A program made the position numbers and the translations under genes. A stretch of DNA of 42,406 nt, taken from JAAYZH01 sp964479695 (GTDB lineage: Bacteria; Bacillota; Clostridia; Saccharofermentanales; Fastidiosipilaceae). The stretch covers positions 1 through 42,406 of the forward strand of contig CAYZSO010000023.1 in assembly GCA_964479695.1 (NCBI GenBank), given 5' to 3'. Below are positions 16,780-24,956 of this stretch, piece by piece. The number at the start of each line of letters is the position of its first letter. Positions within the stretch are counted from its first letter, which is position 1. The notes under the pieces were generated by a model. The model saw only the letters and a list, made by a program, of their open reading frames with translations. It made no database searches and was not told where the DNA came from.

Positions 16780-19545
16780 TCAGCGGAACAGGTTTAGCAG
16801 CCTCTCCCAGAATCCCGGTTCCGCTGCTTCAGGAGCATCAGGTGCGGGGACTGTTTTCTGCGGGATCTCTTCTGTCATGATAACGAATTGCACCTGAGAA
16901 ACACCGGTATTCTTGGCTGAAGCAAAAGACGGCAGCGGGTCGGCAGGCCCTTGATAATCGGCCAGAAATTCATTGATGAGTTCCTGAATTTTGGTGTCCA
17001 TCGTCGATGTGCCTTCACGGAGCTTGGCCGTCGCTTCGCTGATTTTCGCCGCGCCGTCGGCAGACTCCCCTATACCATCGGTATATGCTCGGAATGCTTC
17101 ACTTACTGCACCTAAGCCTGTGCTTACTTTGCCCACCCCATCAGTGTAGCTTCGCACACCCGAGGTGAGTTCGCCGCTCTGTTTTACGAGAGCATCCACG
17201 CCACCCGTGTAGGCAGAAACACCGTTTGACAAATCCCGAAGACCTGAAGCCAGATCTTCAAGACCACCTTTTACTTCCCCGAAACCATTTTCCAATTGAG
17301 TGGTGTTTGTGAGTTTTGCCCCGCCGCTGCTGATGGCGTCACGATTTTCTGCCAGTTTACGGAGCCCCTCCTCAAGTCCGACAATTCCGGAGTAAAGATC
17401 TTGCCCGCTGTCATTTTTGAATCCGGAAGCCGCTTGATCAACACCCGCGACATAGGCAAGGAGACCCTCGTGGAACTGCTTGTACCCAGCGACAAATTCG
17501 CCCAGTTTACCGGGAAGCTCCGCAAACTGATGTAGTGCAGCAAGTTCTGTCTCCAAGTCATCAACGGTAGCCAACACGCCGCTCAACCCGTCAAACACGC
17601 CGCTCAGCCCGTCAACCAGGCCGCTCACCCCACTCTCCAACGCCACGACGCCGGCATGCAATTTTCCATACTCCTCCTGAAGCTTGCCCATAGCTGTGTT
17701 GAGTTCGGTGAGTCCTGCTTGTAAGTTGGCCAAAGGCGCCCTTACCTCCACCTGCGGATCGTAGAGACTCTGAAGACTGTTTCGCAAACTCACCAATTGC
17801 GCAGTTTGCTCGGCACTTGACGAAGCCAGATAGTTCAATAATTTCTGGACCCCTGGATTCTGCAAGTCTTCGTCTGTGAGCCCCAAGGCTTGAATCAAGT
17901 CAGGTTGTGGCTCATCTACGGTGCTGTTTAAACTATCGACCACAGCACGCAAAGCGCTGTCGACAGCACCCGCCAGAAGCAACATCGTATCCATGCCGGA
18001 GACCAGTTCCGGAAGGCGATCATTCACAGCTTTTGACCCATTCTTCACCTCTTGGGCGCCGGCTTTAAGCTGCGCTAATTGTGTCGAATCAAAAGAAGCC
18101 AAGCTCTCCTGCAACGAAGTCAGTGATGCCGTCAGCGTAGTCAGTGAAGCTGTGAGCGAAGCTGTGTCTATTTCCGGCAAGGCACTAAGCTGTTCAATTT
18201 GTGCTTGGATCGCCTCCGAACCCGAGACCACCTGACTGCCGACCGCTTTCAACTGGGCCAGGCCGGCTTGGTACTTGTCCACGCCTTCTTTTACTTGCGC
18301 GGCTCCGCTGCTTAATCCGGCGATCCCTTGCAGAAGCCCTGTGATTCCGTCGACATAAGAGTCAACGCCGCTCGTGTACGTCTGTAGACCGGCAACCGCC
18401 TGCCCCAGACCGGCGGCCAGCGAGGAGGCTCCGGAGGCCGCATTGCCTGCACCTGTTTTCAGCGCGAAACTGCCTCCGGAAATCCGCTCCACACCGTTTG
18501 TGTATTGGCTGATTCCGTCGCTCACACCCTCGCTGCCGGACGCTAAGCCCGCCCCGCCTTCGGACAACTTCTCCAGGGCAGCTTGCAGATCGCTGCCTGA
18601 GGTTTTGAGCTGCGCTAAACCATCGGCCAAAGCCCTAACCCCATCATCAAGTTTTTTCGTTCCGTCCTGCAAGTCACGAAGGTCTTGGCTGTCGGTAAAT
18701 TTGGCCGAATCAATCAAGCCTTCCAGCTCCATAGAGAACGGTACACCGGCGATCTGAACAGGAGGCATATGGAAATCCTGAACGTTTGCCTTCAGAGTGA
18801 ATGTTGACGAAGTAGTACCCGGCAAAACCATGTAAGTAACTTGGCTCTTACTGCCGGCTTCCGCCACCGTTCCACCTTCTGCCGATAGCGAAGTGCTTGT
18901 TCCGGAAGGGAACGTCAAGCTGATCTGAAGCATCATCTTCTCTGCCCAGGGATTACCACCGCTAGAGGAGACCTCTCCAGCCAGCGGAGGATGACTAGGT
19001 GCAGCCGATACAGACTGATCCGGATTTGCTTGAACCTCTATTGTCAGTTCCAGAGCACCCGTAGCGCCGGACAAGGTTTTCGGGTCCACTTTCTCTCCGT
19101 CCAGTGAATAAGAGAACGTGAAGAGCCACGGCAAACTGCGCTCCTCCAGCGTTCCCTGATAGTAAAAAGGCGCATCACCGGTTTCGACCGTGACAACATC
19201 AGACGTGACAATATCGGAGGACCTTTGCACACTGCCCTGCCTCGAGAGCGGCGTCACCGTAGAGTAGGCTCCGTAATCCGTAATGGGGGCGCTGCCTTGC
19301 GCCGCAAAACGATTCACAATGTAAAGTTCCTTCAGCTGACCCCCCGCGTCCAGCTTGGCGTAGATCACCTCACCCTTCCCCCCACTCTTTCCCTCGACCG
19401 CAGCCGCAGCTTCTTCAAGGTGTGGGCCAGTCGCCACAGTAAGGGCCCCCGCATGAAGGGCCGCCGCATGAAGCGGTGCCGCGCCGACACAGAGCGAAGT
19501 CAAGAGACTCGCAAGCATAATGAGCTGTTTATTTCTCTTCTTCAT
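16780..19545 (-). CDS. Secreted LxxG-heptad repeat protein, MMPL partner
   Basis: This large secreted protein (921 residues from ATG 19545) has a signal peptide (MKKRNKQLIMLASLLTSLC, cleavage near PLHA-A). An N-terminal beta-type region (~270 residues) is followed by hundreds of residues in x-x-x-L-x-x-G heptads (for example LDDGVRALADGLAQL), which form long amphipathic helical rods. There is no C-terminal membrane helix, only a short amphipathic end (PGFWERLLNLFR). Such proteins are found beside MMPL/RND exporters in Bacillota, probably as an extracytoplasmic part of the exporter. ATG codons at 19551, 19557, 19572 and 19590 are also in frame; 19545 overlaps the MMPL stop by 17 bp and is directly followed by the signal peptide. 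This is high-confidence coding; the molecular role is inferred. Confidence 0.85.
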   Translation of the reverse strand: MKKRNKQLIMLASLLTSLCVGAAPLHAAALHAGALTVATGPHLEEAAAAVEGKSGGKGEVIYAKLDAGGQLKELYIVNRFAAQGSAPITDYGAYSTVTPLSRQGSVQRSSDIVTSDVVTVETGDAPFYYQGTLEERSLPWLFTFSYSLDGEKVDPKTLSGATGALELTIEVQANPDQSVSAAPSHPPLAGEVSSSGGNPWAEKMMLQISLTFPSGTSTSLSAEGGTVAEAGSKSQVTYMVLPGTTSSTFTLKANVQDFHMPPVQIAGVPFSMELEGLIDSAKFTDSQDLRDLQDGTKKLDDGVRALADGLAQLKTSGSDLQAALEKLSEGGAGLASGSEGVSDGISQYTNGVERISGGSFALKTGAGNAASGASSLAAGLGQAVAGLQTYTSGVDSYVDGITGLLQGIAGLSSGAAQVKEGVDKYQAGLAQLKAVGSQVVSGSEAIQAQIEQLSALPEIDTASLTASLTTLTASLTSLQESLASFDSTQLAQLKAGAQEVKNGSKAVNDRLPELVSGMDTMLLLAGAVDSALRAVVDSLNSTVDEPQPDLIQALGLTDEDLQNPGVQKLLNYLASSSAEQTAQLVSLRNSLQSLYDPQVEVRAPLANLQAGLTELNTAMGKLQEEYGKLHAGVVALESGVSGLVDGLSGVFDGLSGVLATVDDLETELAALHQFAELPGKLGEFVAGYKQFHEGLLAYVAGVDQAASGFKNDSGQDLYSGIVGLEEGLRKLAENRDAISSGGAKLTNTTQLENGFGEVKGGLEDLASGLRDLSNGVSAYTGGVDALVKQSGELTSGVRSYTDGVGKVSTGLGAVSEAFRAYTDGIGESADGAAKISEATAKLREGTSTMDTKIQELINEFLADYQGPADPLPSFASAKNTGVSQVQFVIMTEEIPQKTVPAPDAPEAAEPGFWERLLNLFR

Positions 19546-21712
19546 GATTTTCATCTTCATGATTCGCTTCTTCATGATTTTCTTCTTCATGATTTTCTCC
19601 TTCAGGATTTTCAGGCGGTTCTACCGAGTCTCTCTCGGCCAAAGCCGCCTGCTCCGGTTCCTGATCCTTCAATAAGTTCAGTTTCCAGGTGGTGTAAGGC
19701 AAGATTGGATCCGCAAAGTACAAGAGGCAAGGTAGGACGAGAATCACCATCAGGAAAGAAAGAATCGCCCCTCTGCCCAGCACTTGGCCCAATTCACTAA
19801 CAATGGTTAAGGTCGACGTGTATTGCAAAGAGATCCCCGCCGCGGTGAGGATCAGAGCAGGCGGTAAGAGCGAAGGAATCGCCTCGCGGCTCGTCAGCAG
19901 GAGCGCCTGCTTCTTGTGAAAACGCTTGCGGTTATCGAGATAATGCTCGGTGTACAAAATCGCATAATCCACCGTCGCTCCCAGCTGAACCGTCGAGATG
20001 ATCAGGTAACCGATATAGCTCAACGGATTACCGAGAAAATACGGAATGGACAAGTTAATCCAAATGGCAAGTTCAATCGTCAGCACCAAGATGATCGGCA
20101 AGGACAGCGAACGGAAGGCACTCAAAATCGTGAGTGCAATCGCCAGAATGGCCAGACCATTGACAACATAATCATCGGCTTGGATCGTGTCCCGCATGTC
20201 GAGGGTAATCACATTTTGGCCCGTGTAGTAATAAGCCTGACCATATCCTTCCTCCGCGTATGCGCGAACACGCTCTGCCTGTGCAAAGGAGGCTAGGCCT
20301 TCGGGGGCGACTTTGGCCGTAATAATGAATTGGCGGTAGTGCTCCGATTCCAACATCGCAAGCTGGTCCGCCTCCAGCATGGCAGGGGGTATGGCGGGGT
20401 CCACCGTACTTACGTAAGAAATGACAGAGACGATGTCGGGATCATCCTTAAGTTTCTCAGCCAAAGCCAGCTCCGCCGATACATTCCCCTTAGACACAAG
20501 AAGCGATTGTTGCTGTTGTTCGTCAAACAAGTGAATAATCGCCTGCCGATCCCGCTCAATTCTGGAGCCGACGGGATAGTTGCCGGTGCCGTAAATAAAG
20601 TCATTTTTCCTGCTGCCCAGAAACGCCGGCACCGCCACAAGAGCCGCAAGCAGGATGATCGGGACTTTTCCTTTGCTGACGAAACGACCAACGAATGAGA
20701 AATCGGGCAGGAAGGAGCGGTGAGCTGTTTTGTCCAGAAATTTATAGAAAATGAGGATGAACGCGGGCATGAAAATCATGACGGACAAGAAGCTGAAGAC
20801 GATGCCTTTGGCCATCACAATGCCAAGATCTGCCCCCAAACCGAAACGCATAAACAGAAGCGCCAAGAAACCTAAGAGTGTGGTCAGTGCCGAGGAGGCG
20901 ATTGCCGATAGTGATTTCCTCATCGCCAGCGCCATGGCGGTCTCCGGATCGTGCCCGGACTTACGGTTTTCGTTGAAACGATTCAGGAGAAAAATGGCGT
21001 AGTCCATAGAAACTGCGAGCTGAAGAACCGCTGCAACGGCTTGCGTGATATAGGACACGGATCCTAGAAAAATATTGGTCCCCATGTTGAGCACGACGCC
21101 GACGCCGATTGCCAAGAGGAAGGGCACGGGCTCGAGCCAGGCGTGCGTGCTTAGCAACAAGATCACAAGGACAATCGGCATGACGACGGCCATGAGCTTG
21201 CTGATTTCCTGGCCGACGGCCTGCTGGGCATTGGCCAGATCCACCAAGTTACCGTCGACCATGACTTGCTCATCCAATTGATAGAGGCGATTCAGGACTT
21301 CGACGGGCTGGGATTGATCGGCGGTGACTTGGTAGAGGGCAATTCCGTCTCGGTAAAAGGCCTCGACCAGCGTGGGATCGGCCATTTCTAGTGGGCTTGC
21401 TGTGTCAAGGCTGTCGTCTAGCCAAAGAACCTCCTGAACACCCTTTGTGTTGCTGAGGGCGGCTTTGGCCACCAGACCTTCCTGCAAATTCCGAATCGGC
21501 AGAGCTACGCGGGCGTTGGGGAGTTTCGTCGAAAACTCTGAAGATAACTTGTCCAAAGCGAGGACGGAATTCACTTCTTGGGGCAAGTAGTCTTGCAGGT
21601 CGTAATTCACCTGCACTTGGGTTGCGAGGAGGATCGAGAGAAGAACCAAAATTCCGAAGACCAGCATGACTGCCTTGCGATGATGAATGATGCCCCAAAT
21701 CGATTTGTCCAT
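19529..21712 (-). CDS. MMPL/RND-family exporter
   Basis: This 727-residue membrane protein has the RND/MMPL layout: helix 1 (about residues 13-31), a large outside domain, a block of helices with LAVSMDYAIFLLNRF (about 235-250), a second outside domain, and a second helix block containing QLGATVDYAILYTEHYLDNR. The Asp in each SMDYAIF/TVDYAIL motif matches the proton-relay position of the family. The C-terminus is a Glu/His/Asn-rich tail built from five-residue repeats (NHEEE, NHEEA, NHEDE). It forms an operon with the heptad-repeat protein (62-bp frame overlap) and diverges from a TetR regulator. Substrate unknown; lipids or amphipathic compounds are usual for MMPL proteins. Confidence 0.88.
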   Translation of the reverse strand: MDKSIWGIIHHRKAVMLVFGILVLLSILLATQVQVNYDLQDYLPQEVNSVLALDKLSSEFSTKLPNARVALPIRNLQEGLVAKAALSNTKGVQEVLWLDDSLDTASPLEMADPTLVEAFYRDGIALYQVTADQSQPVEVLNRLYQLDEQVMVDGNLVDLANAQQAVGQEISKLMAVVMPIVLVILLLSTHAWLEPVPFLLAIGVGVVLNMGTNIFLGSVSYITQAVAAVLQLAVSMDYAIFLLNRFNENRKSGHDPETAMALAMRKSLSAIASSALTTLLGFLALLFMRFGLGADLGIVMAKGIVFSFLSVMIFMPAFILIFYKFLDKTAHRSFLPDFSFVGRFVSKGKVPIILLAALVAVPAFLGSRKNDFIYGTGNYPVGSRIERDRQAIIHLFDEQQQQSLLVSKGNVSAELALAEKLKDDPDIVSVISYVSTVDPAIPPAMLEADQLAMLESEHYRQFIITAKVAPEGLASFAQAERVRAYAEEGYGQAYYYTGQNVITLDMRDTIQADDYVVNGLAILAIALTILSAFRSLSLPIILVLTIELAIWINLSIPYFLGNPLSYIGYLIISTVQLGATVDYAILYTEHYLDNRKRFHKKQALLLTSREAIPSLLPPALILTAAGISLQYTSTLTIVSELGQVLGRGAILSFLMVILVLPCLLYFADPILPYTTWKLNLLKDQEPEQAALAERDSVEPPENPEGENHEEENHEEANHEDENHEEEK

Positions 21713-21853
21713 AAAATCTCCTGCCTAGGGTCCGCTTCCCTCACCTTCCTAGGGTTTGTTTACCTCACCTGCACGCACTGCAACTACTTGCAAGCACTGA
21801 TGTCACAATTTCATTATCGTCTGGACAAGCGGGAAGGTGTGCGGCAACTTAAC

Positions 21854-21893
21854 GTCACTGTGTCGTTTAGTTGTGTCACTGTGTCGTTTAGTT
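21854..21893. promoter_or_regulatory. Two 19-bp direct repeats, possible TetR operators
   Basis: The 19-bp sequence GTCACTGTGTCGTTTAGTT occurs twice (21854-21872 and 21875-21893), 21 bp apart (two helical turns), between the divergent exporter operon and tetR. That spacing suits binding of two repressor molecules on one DNA face. Assignment to the TetR protein is inference. Confidence 0.5.
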
Positions 21894-21935
21894 AGTCCAG
21901 CGGTCGACATTTTGGTTCCAATGTGTTGGGGACTT

Positions 21936-21943
21936 GCTATAAT
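21936..21943 (+). promoter_or_regulatory. Extended -10 promoter of tetR
   Basis: TGCTATAAT gives a consensus -10 (21938-21943) with the TG extension. No good -35 is seen (best TTGGTT at 21912). It lies about 70 bp before the tetR start. Confidence 0.6.
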
Positions 21944-22010
21944 AGAAGTAGTTTGATTCAGTTGAGCATACGGGTGGCGAGATGGCCTGTTGCTAAGAAA
22001 GGAGAATTTC

Positions 22011-22595
22011 ATGTCTGACCTAGATCCCAGAGCGCAAAAAACCGTTGATGCCCTGCACACGGCGCTAGTGACACTGCTTCGCCGGAAAAGCCTCGATGAA
22101 ATCGCGATCAGTGAGCTTGCTGCAGAGGCCAAGATCAATCGATCGACATTCTATGTGCATTACAATAATGTGGCTCAATTGTACGAGGAGATTGAAGCGG
22201 AGATTTTGACGGATTTTAAGGACACCTTGTCACGTTTCCCGACTGCTGTACCCGGTGCGCCGAGCCCCTTGTTGCAGAAACAAACGATTGAGCAATTGCT
22301 GGCGGAAACGTTTGCCTTTCTTGAACGCAGGGGTAAGATGGCACCGGTCATCCTTTCGCGTTCGTCGGGCGGACAGATTTTGCAGATTCTGCTGAACTTA
22401 GGACGTGATCTTTTCCTTGGAGCCTGGCAAGAGAGTGTCGGAACATTGACCGCGAAGCAATATGAATATTTCTATACTTATGTTTCCAGCGGAATCATCA
22501 GCTTGATGAGGACCTGGTATGACGGGGGCATGGAAGAATCACCCCAAACCATGGCTGAGCTTACGTATAAATTTATGAATTTCCGTGTTCTTTGA
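22011..22595 (+). CDS. TetR/AcrR-family regulator
   Basis: This 194-residue repressor has an N-terminal helix-turn-helix (about residues 10-55: ALVTLLRRKSLDEIAISELAAEAKINRSTFYVHYNN). The STFYVHYNN recognition helix is typical of the TetR type whose C-terminal domain is the DhaS/TetR_C-like ligand domain. The start ATG at 22011 has an AAAGGAGAA ribosome site; the frame is open further upstream to 21990. Its position, divergent from the MMPL operon, suggests it represses that exporter in response to an exported compound. Confidence 0.85.
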   Translation: MSDLDPRAQKTVDALHTALVTLLRRKSLDEIAISELAAEAKINRSTFYVHYNNVAQLYEEIEAEILTDFKDTLSRFPTAVPGAPSPLLQKQTIEQLLAETFAFLERRGKMAPVILSRSSGGQILQILLNLGRDLFLGAWQESVGTLTAKQYEYFYTYVSSGIISLMRTWYDGGMEESPQTMAELTYKFMNFRVL

Positions 22596-22601
22596 CTAAC
22601 G

Positions 22602-22709
22602 ATTCACGCTAACGAATCTGCTGACAAATCGCTGACGAATCGCTAACGAATCGCTGACGAATCGCTAACGAATCGCTAATGAATCTGCTGAAGAATCGCT
22701 AACGATTCT
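22602..22709. repeat. 12-bp tandem repeat, about nine units
   Basis: About nine units of the 12-mer CGCTAACGAATC, alternating with CGCTGACGAATC, TGCTGACAAATC and similar variants, fill the space between tetR and the decarboxylase promoter. There is no coding potential. Confidence 0.9.
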
Positions 22710-22723
22710 GCTGAAAATCCCCT

Positions 22724-22751
22724 TTGAATTGCTTGGGCTTATTGTTACAAT
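22724..22751 (+). promoter_or_regulatory. Promoter of the oxaloacetate decarboxylase operon
   Basis: A -35 TTGAAT (22724-22729), 16-bp spacer and -10 TACAAT (22746-22751) lie just after the 12-bp repeat array and about 44 bp before the chosen oadA start. The frame opened from 22729 overlaps this promoter, which supports the GTG at 22795 instead. Confidence 0.6.
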
Positions 22752-22794
22752 TGGAGTAATTGGATTTTCGCTTGATAGAAAGGCAGTGACATTT

Positions 22795-24303
22795 GTGAAC
22801 CCTGTAAAAGTTACGGAAACAGCCCTGCGGGACGGACATCAGTCGCTGATGGCGACGAGACTTTCCACGGCTGAAATTTTGCCTGTCGCTGAGAAGATGG
22901 ATCAGGCAGGCTACTACGCCCTGGAAGTCTGGGGTGGCGCGACCTTCGATGCTTGCCTGAGGTTTCTTCATGAAGACCCTTGGGAGCGTTTGCGCGAGAT
23001 CAGAAAAGTCGTGAAGAATACCAAGCTCCAGATGCTCCTCCGCGGTCAGAATCTCTTAGGCTATAGAAATTACGCCGATGATGTTGTGGAGGCTTTTATT
23101 CGCAAGTCGGTGGAGAATGGCATTGATATCATCCGGGTCTTTGATGCGCTGAACGATGAGAGAAACTTGGAAACATCCATGAGGGTGATCAAGGAGACGG
23201 GTGCTCATTGTCAGGCGGCACTTTGTTATACGACTTCTGAAATTCATACGATTGATTATTTCGTCGACGTGGCACTGAAATTTGAAGCCATGGGCGCTGA
23301 CTCCATCTGTATCAAGGATATGGGCGGCATCATCAAACCTTACGTGGCTTATGACCTGGTCACACGTTTGAAACAAGTGCTGAAAGTCCCGTTGGAAATT
23401 CACACGCACCAAACAGCAGGTACCGGCAGCATGGCCTATCTCAAGGCAATCGAAGCAGGTGTGGACATTGTTGACACAGCGATTTCGCCTCTGGGCGAAG
23501 GGACGAGCCAGCCGAATACGGAGACACTGGTCATGACGCTTCAAGGCACGGATCGCGACACGGGTCTTAACTTGCCGCTTCTGGGCCAGATTGCAGACGA
23601 TGTTAAGGTAATCCGGGATCGCTATCGTGCGGACGGCACCTTGAATCCTAAGGTAATGGATGTCGAACCCAAGGCGATTATGTATCAGGTTCCGGGTGGT
23701 ATGCTCTCGAATCTGCTGTCTCAACTGAAGCAAGCCGGTGAAGAGGATAAATACGAGGAAGTCTTGCAGGAAGTTCCGAGGGTGCGCAAAGACTTGGGCT
23801 ATCCCCCACTCGTTACCCCGATGTCCCAGATGGTGGGTACACAGTCCGTCATGAATGTCCTGAATGGCGAACGTTACAAAATGATTCCGAACGAAATCAA
23901 GGATTATGTCCGAGGCGAGTATGGCCGTTCACCGATCCCTATTTCTGATGAAATTCGCCATAAGCTCATCGGTGACGATGAAGTCATCACCAGTCGCCCG
24001 GCTGACCATTTGGCTCCCGAATTGCCTCATGCGATCGAAGGCAGCCGCGGCCTCGCCCGGTCTCAAGAGGATGTCCTCTCCTATGCCCTTTTCCCGGAGC
24101 CCGCTCTCCACTATTTCATGGAACGCGAGAGACGCGAAACTGAGGCCGCAACTGCTGCGACAGATCAAGTCGGTGAGGGTTCTGCAGCGGTGACAACTGC
24201 AGCGGTGGGTTCTGCCGGGGTGGCTCCTGCGGCTTTGGCCAAAGACGCAAGTATCCAAGAGAAGGAGGCGACAGTGCCTTACATCACTGTCAGCATGCTA
24301 TGA
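22795..24303 (+). CDS. oadA: Oxaloacetate decarboxylase alpha subunit (carboxyltransferase)
   Basis: This subunit transfers the carboxyl group of oxaloacetate to biotin, leaving pyruvate; it is cytoplasmic and bound to the membrane pump. It has an HMG-CoA lyase-like TIM barrel with TALRDGHQS (metal Asp at about 13), the Lys of CIKDMGG (about 174, the residue carboxylated in this family), and metal-binding HTH at about 203-205, then the conserved PGGMLSNL region. It is 502 residues from GTG 22795. The biotin domain found at the C-terminus of longer OadA proteins is absent and is encoded by a separate gene downstream. The C-terminal ~50 residues are Ala/Thr/Val-rich and contain an exact CTTTGGCCAAAG palindrome (24233-24244). 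Pyruvate carboxylase subunit B is the nearest alternative, but the pump genes favour OadA. Confidence 0.9.
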   Translation: MNPVKVTETALRDGHQSLMATRLSTAEILPVAEKMDQAGYYALEVWGGATFDACLRFLHEDPWERLREIRKVVKNTKLQMLLRGQNLLGYRNYADDVVEAFIRKSVENGIDIIRVFDALNDERNLETSMRVIKETGAHCQAALCYTTSEIHTIDYFVDVALKFEAMGADSICIKDMGGIIKPYVAYDLVTRLKQVLKVPLEIHTHQTAGTGSMAYLKAIEAGVDIVDTAISPLGEGTSQPNTETLVMTLQGTDRDTGLNLPLLGQIADDVKVIRDRYRADGTLNPKVMDVEPKAIMYQVPGGMLSNLLSQLKQAGEEDKYEEVLQEVPRVRKDLGYPPLVTPMSQMVGTQSVMNVLNGERYKMIPNEIKDYVRGEYGRSPIPISDEIRHKLIGDDEVITSRPADHLAPELPHAIEGSRGLARSQEDVLSYALFPEPALHYFMERERRETEAATAATDQVGEGSAAVTTAAVGSAGVAPAALAKDASIQEKEATVPYITVSML

Positions 24304-24512
24304 GTTTACGAGATCGTTTACGCAGCCTGTTCAACAGGGATATTGAATATATTGACGAGTATCTGGAAGATGATGTCGAGGAGACCTCCGAGATCTCCGC
24401 TGACGATATTGATGACGAAACCCGCGTGGTGATCGCTGTGACGGTGGCCGCTCTCGCTTCGGCTGACAAGGACGCAAATTATCGAATCAAATCAATGAAG
24501 AGGATCAGGTAA
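24300..24512 (+). CDS. Small decarboxylase subunit, epsilon/delta-tail-like
   Basis: This 70-residue soluble protein starts by ATGA overlap with the oadA stop and is followed 4 bp later by the biotin carrier gene. The N-terminus is basic, then acidic (IDEYLEDDVEE). The C-terminal half, DDETRVVIAVTVAALASADK followed by YRIKSMKRIR, resembles the end of the gamma/delta subunits of Na+-pumping decarboxylases (pattern of an Ala-rich helix then RSIRR-like). No membrane helix is present. In Veillonella methylmalonyl-CoA decarboxylase a separate epsilon subunit resembles the delta C-terminus, and this gene may play that assembly role. The link is by pattern, not by search. Confidence 0.65.
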   Translation: MSLRDRLRSLFNRDIEYIDEYLEDDVEETSEISADDIDDETRVVIAVTVAALASADKDANYRIKSMKRIR

Positions 24513-24516
24513 TACT

Positions 24517-24945
24517 ATGAAAAAGTACATCGTGAGACTAAATGGCAAAGAGTACGAAGTTGAAATCGAAGAAGTCACCCGCGACGAGAATGACCGCCTG
24601 CTGACCGACGCCCCTTCAACGGGTGCGGCTGGTGCTGGCGCTGGTGTAAGTGCTGGTGCTGGCGCGGCCACTTCCTCTGCGGCACCGGCAGCGACGCAAG
24701 CTTCTGCCGGGACAGCACAAGGAATCGGCCAAGGTGTGGTGGTGAAGGCTCCCATGCCCGGCTCAATCAATGATGTCCGCGTGAAGCCGGGTGACAAGGT
24801 TGCCAAAGGCGACGTCCTCCTCATCCTCGAAGCCATGAAAATGATGAATGAAATTGTCTCGCCTCAAGCCGGTACGGTCACGGGTCTTGCTGTGGCCAAA
24901 GGCGATGCTGTCTCCACCGGTGACGAAATGGTTTCAATCGGGTAA
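24517..24945 (+). CDS. Biotin carrier subunit of the decarboxylase
   Basis: This 142-residue biotin carboxyl carrier carries CO2 from the alpha to the beta subunit. The N-terminal ~30 residues (MKKYIVRLNGKEYEVEIEE) are typical for decarboxylase carriers. A flexible Ala/Gly/Ser/Pro linker follows (about 35-72), then a biotinyl domain with the EAMKM motif, biotinylated at Lys 108. The linker is a swinging arm. It sits in the operon between the small subunit and beta. Confidence 0.93.
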   Translation: MKKYIVRLNGKEYEVEIEEVTRDENDRLLTDAPSTGAAGAGAGVSAGAGAATSSAAPAATQASAGTAQGIGQGVVVKAPMPGSINDVRVKPGDKVAKGDVLLILEAMKMMNEIVSPQAGTVTGLAVAKGDAVSTGDEMVSIG

Positions 24946-24956
24946 GGAGGCATCAT

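Noticed and set aside
16561..16897. Short plus-strand frames of about 70 residues
   Set aside because: They are read through 16-bp tandem repeats and antisense to the end of a well-supported gene.
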